Source of the DNA: Phytohabitans sp036906915
GTDB lineage: Bacteria; Actinomycetota; Actinomycetes; Mycobacteriales; Micromonosporaceae
Length of the DNA: 64,000 bases
Assembly (NCBI RefSeq): GCF_036906915.1
Contig: NZ_JBAKHX010000021.1
Span: 40,385-104,384 of the forward strand
Direction: 5' to 3'
Every line of letters begins with the position of its first letter. Within the stretch, counting starts at the first letter, position 1. A program made the translations under genes and the position numbers. This document shows positions 16,082-24,329 of this stretch, piece after piece. The notes beneath the pieces were generated by a model, which made no database searches, was not told where the DNA came from, and saw nothing but the letters and a program-made list of their open reading frames with translations.

Positions 16082-16171
16082 TCACCTGTCCGCCGTGTCG
16101 CCGCCGGGGCCGACGGCCAGGCGAAGCACACACCTGATCAAGTCCGCGCCGTCGCACATGGGGTCCGTCAT
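16082..16171 (-). CDS. Short open frame upstream of the ACP gene
   Basis: A 29-codon frame (MTDPMCDGADLIRC... ending GGDTADR) stops 10 bases before the ACP start, so that its stop overlaps the ACP ribosome site. It could be a leader peptide coupling translation into the operon or simply chance in a GC-rich region. It has only a weak AAGAG-type site upstream. No family is recognised. Confidence 0.25.
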   Translation of the reverse strand: MTDPMCDGADLIRCVLRLAVGPGGDTADR

Positions 16172-16257
16172 TTCGCTCTTGACACAGCGCTCGCGCCCCT
16201 CCAGTCCCCACCCCGCATCCCCCACGCCACCCGCACGGACTGCGCACCCTCCCACAC

Positions 16258-16510
16258 GGACCGCACGCCGCCGGCGCGGACCGCACGCCCTCCCGCGCGG
16301 ACCGCACACCCTCCCCGCGCGGACCGCACACCCTCCCCGCGCGGACCGCACACCCTCCCCGCGCGGACCGCACACCCTCCCCGCGCGGACCGCACACCCT
16401 CCCCGCGCGGACCGCACACCCTCCCCGCGCGGACCGCACACCCTCCCCGCGCGGACCGCGGGCCCTCCCGCGCGGACCGCACGCCCTCCCGCGCGGACCG
16501 CGGGCCCTCC
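16258..16510. repeat. Tandem array of 22-bp repeats, about 12 units
   Basis: Units begin with GGACCGCA or GGACCGCG at 16258, 16278, 16299, 16321, 16343, 16365, 16387, 16409, 16431, 16453, 16474 and 16495. The central units are perfect 22-mers (GGACCGCACACCCTCCCCGC plus GC), and the edges drift to 20-21 bp. With 22 bp per unit the array cannot encode a simple in-frame protein repeat. It lies in a gene-free interval, next to a long palindrome. Open frames running through it are products of the repeat. Confidence 0.9.
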
Positions 16511-16512
16511 CC

Positions 16513-16575
16513 GTCGATCAAGGGCGAATGCACGTGGTTCGATCTCTTTTCCACGTGCATTCGCCCTTGATCGAC
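16513..16575. repeat. Long palindromic element, copy A
   Basis: Two 25-base arms (16513-16537 and 16551-16575) are perfectly complementary around a 13-base loop. Each arm contains the core GATCAAGGGC and CACGTGG. Related palindromes occur at 16734, 36740 and 49451. All lie in intergenic or gene-end sequence, downstream of at least one gene, so they could act as terminators, but the sequence conservation of the arms suggests a dispersed element family. Confidence 0.85.
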
Positions 16576-16733
16576 AGAATCTCCCTTGATCGGCGACCTT
16601 GCGCGGCGTCCTCAATCGCATCCCACCGCGCAGCCTGCGCCGGGCGACCAACGTGCGGCGTTGGAGCCGCGGTATTGGGGAAACCGCGCCGCTCCCGCAC
16701 TTAACTCAATGCATTGATCAGGGAACATCGCAT

Positions 16734-16792
16734 CGATCAAGGGCAAACGCACGCGGAAAAGAGATCAAAGTACGTGCATTCGTCCTTGATCG
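16734..16792. repeat. Long palindromic element, copy B (diverged)
   Basis: Arm 1 begins CGATCAAGGGCAAACGCACG and arm 2 (16771-16792) ends TCGTCCTTGATCG. The arms share the core of copy A but pair imperfectly. The first arm is nearly identical to that of copy D at 49451. It sits between the 22-bp and 16-bp tandem arrays. Confidence 0.7.
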
Positions 16793-16814
16793 GCGGGAGA
16801 GAGCGCGCTCCGCG

Positions 16815-16974
16815 CAGAGCGGGCAGCGCGCAGAGCGGGCAGCGCACAGAGCGGGCAGCGCACAGAGCGGGCAGCGCACAGAGCGGGCAGCGCACAGAGC
16901 GGGCAGCGCACAGAGCGGGCAGCGCACAGAGCGGGCAGCGCACAGAGCGGGCAGCGCACAGAGCGGGCAGCGGG
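16815..16974. repeat. Tandem array of 16-bp repeats, 10 units
   Basis: The unit CAGAGCGGGCAGCGCA repeats every 16 bases from 16815 to 16974 with almost no variation. It immediately precedes the 3' end of the anti-sigma gene (17000). It is a minisatellite-like array, and short frames through it are not genes. Confidence 0.9.
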
Positions 16975-16999
16975 CAGGGCGGAGGGTAGGGGCGCGGGG

Positions 17000-17785
17000 C
17001 TAGTCGCCCAGCAGTGGGGGGAGGGTGGGGAGGGGGAGGTTGGGCAGCAGGGATGGGAGCGGGAGGAGGCCGGGCTGGGACGAGCGCTCCGGGGACGGCG
17101 ACGGTGACGCGGGCGCGGGCGGGGCGGCGGGGTTGCCGGCGGTGCCGGGCGACACGGTCGGCGCCGGCTGGGTCGAGGGCGTGGGGGCCGGCGCCAGCAC
17201 CGATGGGCTGGCGGCGCCGAGCTGCTTGCGGAGCGCGCCGATGTCGTCGCGAAGCCGGCGGGCGGCCGGCTCGTCGTCGACCTTCGCCACGTGGGCGTCG
17301 GCCTCATCGAGCTGACGCGCCGCCGCGTCGTGCTTGCCGGCGGCCAGCGCCGCGCGGGCGAGCGCGATCGCGTTCTCGGCGGCGCGGATCTCGGCCTGCT
17401 GGGGGTACACGACCTCGGTGATGGGCCACAGTGGACCGCCGGGTTCGGACTGGTATGTGGCGACGCCGAGGCCGGTCAGCAGGATGGCGCCCGCCGCGGC
17501 GCCCATCACGGCGCGGGCGAGCCGGCGCGGCCGGAGAACGACAACGGTCGCCGCGCTGCCGGCACCGGCTTCGGGGGCGTCGACCGCGACGCCGGGGCCG
17601 GCGGCGGCACGGCCCACAACCGTGATGTCATCGGGAGCGTCGGGGTCGAGGTCGGCGCGCCATGCGAACAGCATCTCGGCGACCGGGTCCGCGTCGGCGG
17701 GGAGTGAGCCCTGGCCGAGCGCGTCGAGCAGCGCGTCGTCGGCCGCGATGGTGGGCAGGCCGTCGGGCGGGTTGATCGTGCTCAT
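17000..17785 (-). CDS. rsdA: Anti-sigma-D factor RsdA-like membrane protein
   Basis: This 261-residue protein holds SigD inactive at the membrane. The N-terminal cytoplasmic part contains the RsdA sigma-binding motif region (DDALLDALGQG, then DPVAEMLFAWRADLD, about 17-48). One transmembrane helix follows (AVMGAAAGAILLTGLGVATY, about 92-111), then an extracytoplasmic coiled region (AENAIALARAALAAGKHDAA) and a long Pro/Ser tail. Its ATG overlaps the sigD stop as ATGA. It would be released by regulated proteolysis, as known for RsdA in M. tuberculosis. The 3' end abuts the 16-bp repeat array. Confidence 0.85.
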   Translation of the reverse strand: MSTINPPDGLPTIAADDALLDALGQGSLPADADPVAEMLFAWRADLDPDAPDDITVVGRAAAGPGVAVDAPEAGAGSAATVVVLRPRRLARAVMGAAAGAILLTGLGVATYQSEPGGPLWPITEVVYPQQAEIRAAENAIALARAALAAGKHDAAARQLDEADAHVAKVDDEPAARRLRDDIGALRKQLGAASPSVLAPAPTPSTQPAPTVSPGTAGNPAAPPAPASPSPSPERSSQPGLLPLPSLLPNLPLPTLPPLLGD

Positions 17786-18363
17786 GCCGCCGTCACCTCG
17801 TCGAGTGCGCTCCCAGCCAGGGTACGCAGCCGGGCGAGGCCGCGGGACTGCGCGACCCGTACCGCCGCCGCCGACATGCCCATCACGACGCCAACCTCCT
17901 CGGCGGACAGGCCGACCGCGACGCGCAACAGGACGATCTCCCGCTGGGCTTCGGGGAGGCGGCTGAGCAGAGCGGACAGGCGGCGGGCCAGGTCGGTGGC
18001 GACCGCCTGCTGCTCGGGTCCGGGGGCGCCGTCGGGCCGGTCGAGCACCGCCTCGGTGGGCGTTACAGCCGAGTCGCGGATGGCGGCGCGCTGGGCGTCG
18101 GCCACCTTGTGGGCCGCGATGGCGTACACGAACGCGGCGAACGGCCGGCCCTCGTCACGGTACTGGGGCAGCGCCCGAAGGACGGCGATGCAGACCTCCT
18201 GCGCGACGTCGTCGGCGGTGGTGTACGCGCCGCCGATCCGGCCGAGCCGCGCCCGGCAGTACCGCACCAAACCAGGACGAAGTTCGGCAAGTAGGGCGGA
18301 TGTCGCGCGCGGGTCGCGCTGTGCGGCCCGCCGGACCAGTTCCGGCTCTATCGCTGCGGTCAT
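17782..18363 (-). CDS. sigD: ECF RNA polymerase sigma factor SigD
   Basis: This 193-residue group 4 sigma factor has region 2 at about 20-90 (TTADDVAQEVCIAVLRALPQ) and region 4 at about 125-185 (LPEAQREIVLLRVAVGLSAE, followed by an HTH). The ATG at 18363 is the standard start of the SigD family. The downstream partner RsdA, coupled by ATGA, identifies it as SigD-type. A GTAAC-N16-CGAC motif at 18381-18405 on the same strand suggests autoregulation, and a second such motif faces the mce operon. Confidence 0.9.
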   Translation of the reverse strand: MTAAIEPELVRRAAQRDPRATSALLAELRPGLVRYCRARLGRIGGAYTTADDVAQEVCIAVLRALPQYRDEGRPFAAFVYAIAAHKVADAQRAAIRDSAVTPTEAVLDRPDGAPGPEQQAVATDLARRLSALLSRLPEAQREIVLLRVAVGLSAEEVGVVMGMSAAAVRVAQSRGLARLRTLAGSALDEVTAA

Positions 18364-18380
18364 GTCATCGCTGCGGTCAT

Positions 18381-18405
18381 GTCGCGTTCGGCGCATCCTC
18401 GTTAC
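18381..18405 (-). promoter_or_regulatory. Putative SigD-type promoter of sigD
   Basis: Reading leftward, GTAAC (18401-18405) and CGAC (18381-18384) are spaced by 16 bases. This resembles the M. tuberculosis SigD promoter pattern (GTAAC near -35, CGAT near -10). Transcription would begin about 10 bases before the sigD ATG. Confidence 0.4.
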
Positions 18406-18468
18406 TCACCAGTTAACTTCCGCACCGTACCGGTGAGCAGCCGAAACCGCTACCGGGAAAAATCTGGT

Positions 18469-18494
18469 GTAACACCCGGACGCCGTACCCCGAT
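18469..18494 (+). promoter_or_regulatory. Putative SigD-type promoter of the mce operon
   Basis: GTAAC (18469-18473) and CGAT (18491-18494) are spaced by 17 bases and fit the SigD-like pattern. The predicted start near 18501 leaves a leader of about 20 bases containing the GAGGGAGG ribosome site of the first gene. Confidence 0.5.
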
Positions 18495-18519
18495 ATCTAC
18501 CGCAGAGGGAGGGCGGCGG

Positions 18520-19452
18520 ATGGGTGTCGAGGTACGCGTCGAAGGGCTGACGAAGTCGTTCGGCGCTCACGCGGTCTGGTCAGACGTGACCCTGACCCTG
18601 CCCGCGGGCGAGATCTCGGTACTGCTGGGCCCGTCCGGTACCGGCAAATCGGTCTTTCTCAAGACCCTGGTCGGGCTGCTCAAGCCCGACCGGGGCTCGA
18701 TCTGGATCGCGGACAACGACCTGCCACGCCTGTCCGAGCGCGCGCTGTACGAGGTCCGCAAGCTGTTCGGCGTCCTCTTCCAGGACGGGGCGCTCTTCGG
18801 CTCGATGAACCTCTATGACAATGTTGCTTTCCCACTGCGCGAGCACACCCGGCGTCCTGAGTCGGAGATCAAGAAAATCGTCTTCGAGAAGCTCGAGATG
18901 GTCGGCCTCGTGGGTGCGGAGGGGAAACTCCCGGGCGAGATCTCTGGGGGCATGCGCAAGCGTGCTGGTCTCGCCCGGGCTCTCGTCCTGGATCCCGAAA
19001 TCATCCTCTTCGACGAGCCGGACTCCGGGCTCGACCCGGTGCGCACCGCCTACCTGAACCAGCTCATCATCGACCTCAACCAGCAGACCGGCGCGACGTT
19101 CCTCATCGTCACGCACGACATCAACACCGCGCGCACCGTCCCGGACAACATCGGGCTCATCTACCACGGGCACCTGGCGATGTTCGGGCCGCGCGAGATG
19201 CTGCTGTCGAGCACCGAGCCGGTGGTGCGGCAGTTCCTCAACGCGCAACGGATCGGCCCGATCGGCATGGCCGAGGAGAAGGACGCCGACGAGCTCCAGG
19301 CCGAGGCGGACTCCGGTGTGGAGCTTGCGCCACTGCCACCGATACCGCTTCAGCTGCGGCCGTCCGACGGCGCTCCGCGCCGCGCGGAGCACACGCCGGG
19401 GCTCTGGTGCCGGGAAAACGGGGTCACGCCACCGCCGGGGTCGTTCTCGTGA
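18520..19452 (+). CDS. Mce/MlaF-type ABC transporter ATP-binding protein (Mkl-like)
   Basis: This 310-residue ATPase energises Mce lipid import. Motifs are Walker A GPSGTGKSV, signature ISGGMRKRAGLARAL, Walker B IILFDEPDSGLDP and the His of VTHDIN. The ISGGM(R/K)KR signature and the extended C-terminal tail (about 245-310) are typical of MceG/Mkl proteins. The ATG at 18520 follows GAGGGAGG. Unlike M. tuberculosis, where mceG is unlinked, it heads the mce operon here. The next gene starts inside its stop codon (GTGA). Confidence 0.92.
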   Translation: MGVEVRVEGLTKSFGAHAVWSDVTLTLPAGEISVLLGPSGTGKSVFLKTLVGLLKPDRGSIWIADNDLPRLSERALYEVRKLFGVLFQDGALFGSMNLYDNVAFPLREHTRRPESEIKKIVFEKLEMVGLVGAEGKLPGEISGGMRKRAGLARALVLDPEIILFDEPDSGLDPVRTAYLNQLIIDLNQQTGATFLIVTHDINTARTVPDNIGLIYHGHLAMFGPREMLLSSTEPVVRQFLNAQRIGPIGMAEEKDADELQAEADSGVELAPLPPIPLQLRPSDGAPRRAEHTPGLWCRENGVTPPPGSFS

Positions 19453-20201
19453 TCAGGCAGTCGGGGCACTTCATCGCGTTCTCTCTGGACACGCTGCGCG
19501 GTATGGCGCGGCGTCCGTTTCAGGTGCGCGAGTTCATTCAGCAGGCGTGGTTCATCAGCTCGGTCTCCATCCTGCCGGCCGCGCTGGTCGCCATCCCATT
19601 CGGCGCGGTGATCGCGCTGCAGCTGGGTTCTCTGGTACGCCAGCTCGGCGCGCAGTCGTTCACCGGTGCCGCCTCGGTACTGGCGGTGGTGCGCGAGGCG
19701 GGACCGATCGTGACCGCGCTCATCATCGCGGGTGCGGGCGGCTCGGCGATCTGTGCCGACCTGGGCGCCCGGAAGATTCGCGAAGAGCTGGACGCCATGC
19801 AGGTGCTCGGCATCGACCCGATCCAGCGGCTGGTCGTGCCGCGCGTGGTCGCCGCGATGCTGGTGGCTGTTCTGCTCAACGGTGTCGTGAGCGTCGTCGG
19901 CGTCTCGGGCGGCTACCTGTTCAACGTGGTGCTCCAGGACGGCACTCCGGGCGCGTACCTGGCCAGCTTTCAGGCGCTGGGCCAACTGCCCGACCTCATC
20001 GTTGGCGAGGTCAAGGCGCTGCTGTTCGGTGCCGTGGCGGCGCTGGTGGCCTCGTACAAGGGGATGAACGCCAAGGGCGGTCCGAAAGGCGTCGGCGACG
20101 CGGTGAACCAGAGCGTCGTCATCACGTTCATGTTGCTTTTCGCCCTGAACTTCGTCGTCACTGCCCTGTACTTCCAGCTCGTGCCGCAGAAGGGGTCCTG
20201 A
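19449..20201 (+). CDS. yrbEA: MlaE/YrbE family permease (YrbEA)
   Basis: This 250-residue multi-pass inner-membrane permease of the Mce complex has hydrophobic segments at about 40-65 (SVSILPAALVAIPFGAVIAL), 85-110 and near the C-terminus (ITFMLLFALNFVVTALYF). The conserved MlaE motif region EELDAMQVLGIDP is present. The GTG at 19449 overlaps the ATPase stop (GTGA). It forms a heterodimeric permease with YrbEB, encoded next. Confidence 0.92.
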   Translation: MIRQSGHFIAFSLDTLRGMARRPFQVREFIQQAWFISSVSILPAALVAIPFGAVIALQLGSLVRQLGAQSFTGAASVLAVVREAGPIVTALIIAGAGGSAICADLGARKIREELDAMQVLGIDPIQRLVVPRVVAAMLVAVLLNGVVSVVGVSGGYLFNVVLQDGTPGAYLASFQALGQLPDLIVGEVKALLFGAVAALVASYKGMNAKGGPKGVGDAVNQSVVITFMLLFALNFVVTALYFQLVPQKGS

Positions 20202-20202
20202 G

Positions 20203-20991
20203 ATGCTGCAGAGCCTCGGTGGGCAGCTGGCCTTCTACCTGCGGGCGTTCGCGTGGACCCCGCGCGCGGTGCGGCGGTACAAGCGCGAGGTGGCCCGGCT
20301 GCTGGCCGAGGTCAGCTTCGGCCGCGGCGCGCTCGCGGTGGCCGGCGGCACGGTCGGCGTGATCTGCTTCCTGACCTTCTTCACGGGTACGGAGGTCGGC
20401 CTCCAGGGCTACCAGGCGCTGAACCAGATCGGCAGCAGCGCGTTCACCGGCTTCGTGTCGGCGTACTTCAACACCCGCGAGATCGCCCCGCTGGTGGCCG
20501 CGCTGGCTCTCTCGGCAACCGTCGGGTGTGGATTCACCGCGCAGCTCGGCGCGATGCGCATCTCGGAGGAGGTCGACGCCCTCGAGGTGATGGGCATACC
20601 GTCCCTGCCGTTCCTGGTGACCACCCGGATGATCGCGGCGTTCGTCGCCATCATCCCGCTGTACGTGATCGGCCTGCTCTCCAGCTACCTGGCGACACGC
20701 ACGATCGCGGTCTTCTACTTCGGACAGTCGGCCGGCACCTACGACTACTACTTCGACCTGTTCCTGCCGCCGGTCGACGTGCTGTGGTCGTTCGGCAAGG
20801 TGCTGGTGTTCAGCGTGATCGTCGTGCTCGTGCACTGCTACTACGGGTACACGGCGACGGGTGGACCGGCCGGTGTGGGCGTGGCGGTCGGCCGTGCGGT
20901 GCGAACGGCGATCGTCTCCGTCAACATCGTCGACTTCTTCCTGTCGCTCGCCATCTGGGGCGCGACCACGACGGTACGGATCGCGGGGTGA
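20203..20991 (+). CDS. yrbEB: MlaE/YrbE family permease (YrbEB)
   Basis: This 262-residue permease is paralogous to the preceding one. It carries the conserved loop EEVDALEVMGIPSLPFLVTT and five or so transmembrane helices (for example VGVICFLTFFTGTEVGL and MIAAFVAIIPLYVIGLLSSY). The ATG at 20203 is one base after the upstream stop codon. It pairs with YrbEA to move the lipid substrate delivered by the MceA-F ring across the membrane. Confidence 0.92.
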   Translation: MLQSLGGQLAFYLRAFAWTPRAVRRYKREVARLLAEVSFGRGALAVAGGTVGVICFLTFFTGTEVGLQGYQALNQIGSSAFTGFVSAYFNTREIAPLVAALALSATVGCGFTAQLGAMRISEEVDALEVMGIPSLPFLVTTRMIAAFVAIIPLYVIGLLSSYLATRTIAVFYFGQSAGTYDYYFDLFLPPVDVLWSFGKVLVFSVIVVLVHCYYGYTATGGPAGVGVAVGRAVRTAIVSVNIVDFFLSLAIWGATTTVRIAG

Positions 20992-20995
20992 CGGC

Positions 20996-22270
20996 GTGAA
21001 GCATCGGGTACTCGGCATCGTCTTCATCGCGTTGCTCACGGCGGCTCTGTCGGCGGCGGTCCTCCAGTACAACAAGGCGTTCACCTCCGTCGCCTGGGTG
21101 ACGCTCCTCGCCGACCGCAGCGGCATGCAGCTCAGCCGCGGCGCCGAGGTGAAGCTGCGCGGCGTCGTCGTTGGTGACGTGCGGTCGATCAGCAGCGACG
21201 GCAGCGGCGCGAGGCTGCGGCTGGCCCTCGACCCCGAGGTGACTTCGCAGATCCCGGCCGACGTGACCGCGCGGCTGCTGCCCAAGACGCTCTTCGGCGA
21301 GCGGTACGTGGCGCTGGCCGCGCCGGACGGCACGAGCGCCGCGCCGATCCGTGATGGTGCGACCATCACGCAGGACCGCACGCGCAACGGCATCGAGCTG
21401 GAGCGGGTGCTCGACGACGCGCTGCCGCTGCTCCAGTCGATCCGCCCGGACCGGCTGGCCGCCACGCTGAGCGCGCTCGCCACGGCGCTGGAGGGGCGCG
21501 GCGACCAGGTCGGCGACAACCTGGTGCTGCTGGATGCGTACCTGAAGGCGCTGAACCCCCAGATGCCGGTGATCGCCGAAGACGTGCGCAAGCTGGCCGC
21601 GGTGGTCGACGCGTACGACGCGGCGCTGCCGGACCTGATGTCGATCCTGCGCGACGTGACCGTGACCGCCACGACCGTGTACGACCAGCGCACCCAGCTC
21701 GCCGCGCTGCTCGCCAGCACGACCGGTGCCGCCGATGTGTCGCGCATCTTCCTGGACCGGCACGGTGACCAGCTGATCCGGCTGGGCGACGTGAGCCGGC
21801 CGGTGCTGGAACTGCTCGCCGCCTACGCACCCGAGTACCCGTGCCTGCTGAAGGGTCTGGTCGCACTGGAGCCGCGCGTCGCGGAGTCGTTCGAGAACGG
21901 GCGGTTCCACATCACGCTGGAGGTGACCAGGGACGGTGGGAAGTACGTGTCCGGGCGGGACGATCCGGTGTACGGCGCGGACGACGGTCCACTGTGTCAC
22001 GGACTGCCGAACCCGAAGCGGCCGGCGCCCGGATACCCCATCGCCGACGGATACGACTACGGGGCGAACCGGTCCCCCGTGAAGCTGCCCATCGGCCTGC
22101 CGAGCGTGACGCAGAGCCCCGACATGGGCGTCGCCGGCACGACCGAGGAGAAGGACGTGCTCAAGCCGATCGTCGGCGCGGCCACCGGCACGCTGCCGGT
22201 GGAGGTGCCCGACATCGCGGTGCTCCTGTGGGGCCCGCTGCTGCGCGGAGCGGTGGTGAACACGCCGTGA
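20996..22270 (+). CDS. mceA: Mce family protein MceA
   Basis: This 424-residue protein has an N-terminal membrane helix (about 4-25), an MCE/MlaD beta-barrel domain (about 35-115, with SRGAEVKLRGVVVGDVRSI) and a long helical domain. Its C-terminal domain contains two Cys and a Tyr-Pro segment (APEYPCLLKGL), as usual for MceA. In the Mce assembly six different subunits form a hydrophobic tunnel for lipids or sterols. The GTG at 20996 follows the YrbEB stop by 4 bases. The substrate, sterol or fatty acid, cannot be decided from sequence. Confidence 0.92.
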   Translation: MKHRVLGIVFIALLTAALSAAVLQYNKAFTSVAWVTLLADRSGMQLSRGAEVKLRGVVVGDVRSISSDGSGARLRLALDPEVTSQIPADVTARLLPKTLFGERYVALAAPDGTSAAPIRDGATITQDRTRNGIELERVLDDALPLLQSIRPDRLAATLSALATALEGRGDQVGDNLVLLDAYLKALNPQMPVIAEDVRKLAAVVDAYDAALPDLMSILRDVTVTATTVYDQRTQLAALLASTTGAADVSRIFLDRHGDQLIRLGDVSRPVLELLAAYAPEYPCLLKGLVALEPRVAESFENGRFHITLEVTRDGGKYVSGRDDPVYGADDGPLCHGLPNPKRPAPGYPIADGYDYGANRSPVKLPIGLPSVTQSPDMGVAGTTEEKDVLKPIVGAATGTLPVEVPDIAVLLWGPLLRGAVVNTP

Positions 22271-23295
22271 AGACCGGAAAACCGCTGCTGAAGCTGCTCA
22301 TCTTCGCGACCGTCACGGTGCTGCTGACCGGTGCGCTCGCCCAGACGCTCGGGTCGTTCGACTTCGGCGGCACCACCTACCGGGCCCGGTTCACCGACGT
22401 CACCGGGCTGCTCGGCGGCGACGACGTGCGCATCGCCGGCGTGCGGGTGGGCCAGGTGCGCGACATCCGGGTGGTCGACAACTCGGTCGCCGAGGTGACG
22501 TTCACGGTGGACGACGACGTCCCGGTCGCCGCGAGCGTGCTGGCGAAGATCCGGTACCGAAATCTCGTCGGCCAGCGGTACATCGCGCTGAGCGAAGGCC
22601 CTGGCGACGGCGGGCCGCTGCGCCCGCGCGGCCTGATCCCGCTCTCCCAGACGGCGCCCGCACTCGACCTGACCGCGCTGTTCAACGGGTTCCGTCCGCT
22701 GTTCACCGCGCTCACGCCGGACGACGTCAACAAGCTGGCGTACGAGATCATCCAGGTGCTGCAGGGTGAGGGCGGCACCGTGGCCAGCCTGCTGCGGCGC
22801 ACCGCCTCGGTGACGAACACGCTCGCCGACCGCGACGCGGTGATCGGGCGCGTGGTCACCAACCTCAACCAGGTGCTGTCCACTCTGGCCAGTCGCGACC
22901 AGGAGCTGGACCAGACCATCGGGTCGCTCCAGCAGTTCGTCAGCGGGCTCGCGGCGGACCGGGTGGCCATCGGCAACGCGGTAGACAGCCTCGCCGACCT
23001 CACCGGGGCGACCGCCGATCTGCTGCACGACGCCCGGCCGGCCATCGCCGCCGACGTGGCGTCGCTCGACACGCTCGCCGGCACGCTGAACCGCAACTCA
23101 GCCGTCATCGACGAGACGCTCGCTGAGCTGCCGGGGCGGTACGAGGCGCTGACCCGGGTGGCGTCGTACGGCTCGTGGTTCAACTTCTATCTCTGCGACT
23201 TCGACGGCCGGGTGACCGTGGGCAGTCAGAGCCTGAACCCGGCGACTTTCAGCTCGCCGGCCGCCCGCTGCGCCGCGCCAGGGGGTGCGCGATGA
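22267..23295 (+). CDS. mceB: Mce family protein MceB
   Basis: This 342-residue protein has an N-terminal anchor (LLKLLIFATVTVLLTGALAQ), a MlaD domain (about 35-115; LLGGDDVRIAGVRVGQVRDI) and a coiled helical stretch with the conserved ASRDQELDQTIGSLQ region. It ends with a short Cys-containing tail (YLCDFDGRV). The GTG overlaps the mceA stop (GTGA). It is the second of six co-translated ring subunits. Confidence 0.92.
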   Translation: MKTGKPLLKLLIFATVTVLLTGALAQTLGSFDFGGTTYRARFTDVTGLLGGDDVRIAGVRVGQVRDIRVVDNSVAEVTFTVDDDVPVAASVLAKIRYRNLVGQRYIALSEGPGDGGPLRPRGLIPLSQTAPALDLTALFNGFRPLFTALTPDDVNKLAYEIIQVLQGEGGTVASLLRRTASVTNTLADRDAVIGRVVTNLNQVLSTLASRDQELDQTIGSLQQFVSGLAADRVAIGNAVDSLADLTGATADLLHDARPAIAADVASLDTLAGTLNRNSAVIDETLAELPGRYEALTRVASYGSWFNFYLCDFDGRVTVGSQSLNPATFSSPAARCAAPGGAR

Positions 23296-24329
23296 TGCAC
23301 CCCAGGAAAATGCTCCGCTTCGCTCCACGGTTCCGCAGGGGACCCCGCAAGCCGTTCCGGGAGCGGAACCCGGTCGTGGTCGGCGCGATCGGGCTCGCGG
23401 TGCTGGTCGGGGCGGTCGTCACCGCGTTCCGCATCGACGAGATCGCGGCGCTCAGCGCACGCGGCTACCAGGCGGCCTTCCGTGACGCGAGCGGCCTCGC
23501 GCCGGGCAACGAGGTGCGCGTCGCGGGGGTGCGCGTCGGCAAGGTGACCGATGTGGACCTGGGCCGGCAGGGCGGCGCCATGTACGTGCGGGTCAGCTTC
23601 CGGGTCGAGGACGACGGCATCCGTCTGGGTACGCGGACCGCCGCCACCATCCGCATCAAGACCGTGCTGGGCCAGAAGTACCTGGCGCTGGCACCGGCGG
23701 GCGACGGGCGGATGCGGGAGGGCGACGAGATCCCGCTCGACCGCACCGCGTCACCGTTCGACGTGCTGCAGGCGGTGACCGGACTCGCCGACACCGTCGA
23801 TCAGATCGACAGCCAGCAGCTCGCGACCGCGTTCACCACGCTCTCCCAGGCGTTCGCGGACACACCGTCGAGCGTGGAGTCGTCGCTCGACGGGCTCTCC
23901 CGGCTTTCTCAGACGATCGCGAGCCGCGACGCCGAGCTGCGCCAGCTGCTCGACCGGGCGCGCACGGTCACGCAGGTGCTGGCCGAGCGCGATGAGGAGT
24001 TCCGCAAGCTGGTAGCCGACGGCGACGCGCTGCTGCGCGAGGTGAGCCGGCGCCGCGACGCCATCCACGAGCTGCTGGTCGGCACCAACGAGCTGGCGGT
24101 GCAGCTGTCTGGCCTGGTCGCCGACAACCGCGCGCAGCTTGAGCCGGCGCTCAAGCAGTTGCGCGGCGTCGTCGGGATTCTCCAGCGCAACCGCGACAAC
24201 CTGGAGCAGTCGATCGAGAAGATGAGCCCGTTCCTCGACGCGTTCGCCAACGTGGTCGGAAACGGCCGCTGGTTCGACTCGTACGTCAGCGGGCTGCTCC
24301 AGCCGTACACGCCGACGGGAGGCCGCTGA
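23292..24329 (+). CDS. mceC: Mce family protein MceC
   Basis: This 345-residue protein starts with an unusually basic N-terminus (RFAPRFRRGPRKPFRERN) before the membrane helix VVVGAIGLAVLVGAVVTAF. The MlaD domain follows (LAPGNEVRVAGVRVGKVTDV), then a long coiled coil with ASRDAELRQLLDRARTVTQV. The first of two ATGs (23292, 23295) overlaps the mceB stop. The tail GRWFDSYVSGLLQP is typical of MceC/D proteins. Confidence 0.92.
   Translation: MMHPRKMLRFAPRFRRGPRKPFRERNPVVVGAIGLAVLVGAVVTAFRIDEIAALSARGYQAAFRDASGLAPGNEVRVAGVRVGKVTDVDLGRQGGAMYVRVSFRVEDDGIRLGTRTAATIRIKTVLGQKYLALAPAGDGRMREGDEIPLDRTASPFDVLQAVTGLADTVDQIDSQQLATAFTTLSQAFADTPSSVESSLDGLSRLSQTIASRDAELRQLLDRARTVTQVLAERDEEFRKLVADGDALLREVSRRRDAIHELLVGTNELAVQLSGLVADNRAQLEPALKQLRGVVGILQRNRDNLEQSIEKMSPFLDAFANVVGNGRWFDSYVSGLLQPYTPTGGR

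Noticed and set aside
16258..16510. CRISPR-like array
   Set aside because: The units are contiguous with no unique spacers and no cas genes are present; it is a simple tandem repeat.
16082..16989. Several open frames on both strands through the repeat arrays
   Set aside because: All consist of translated 22-bp or 16-bp repeats, in all frames, with no independent coding signal.
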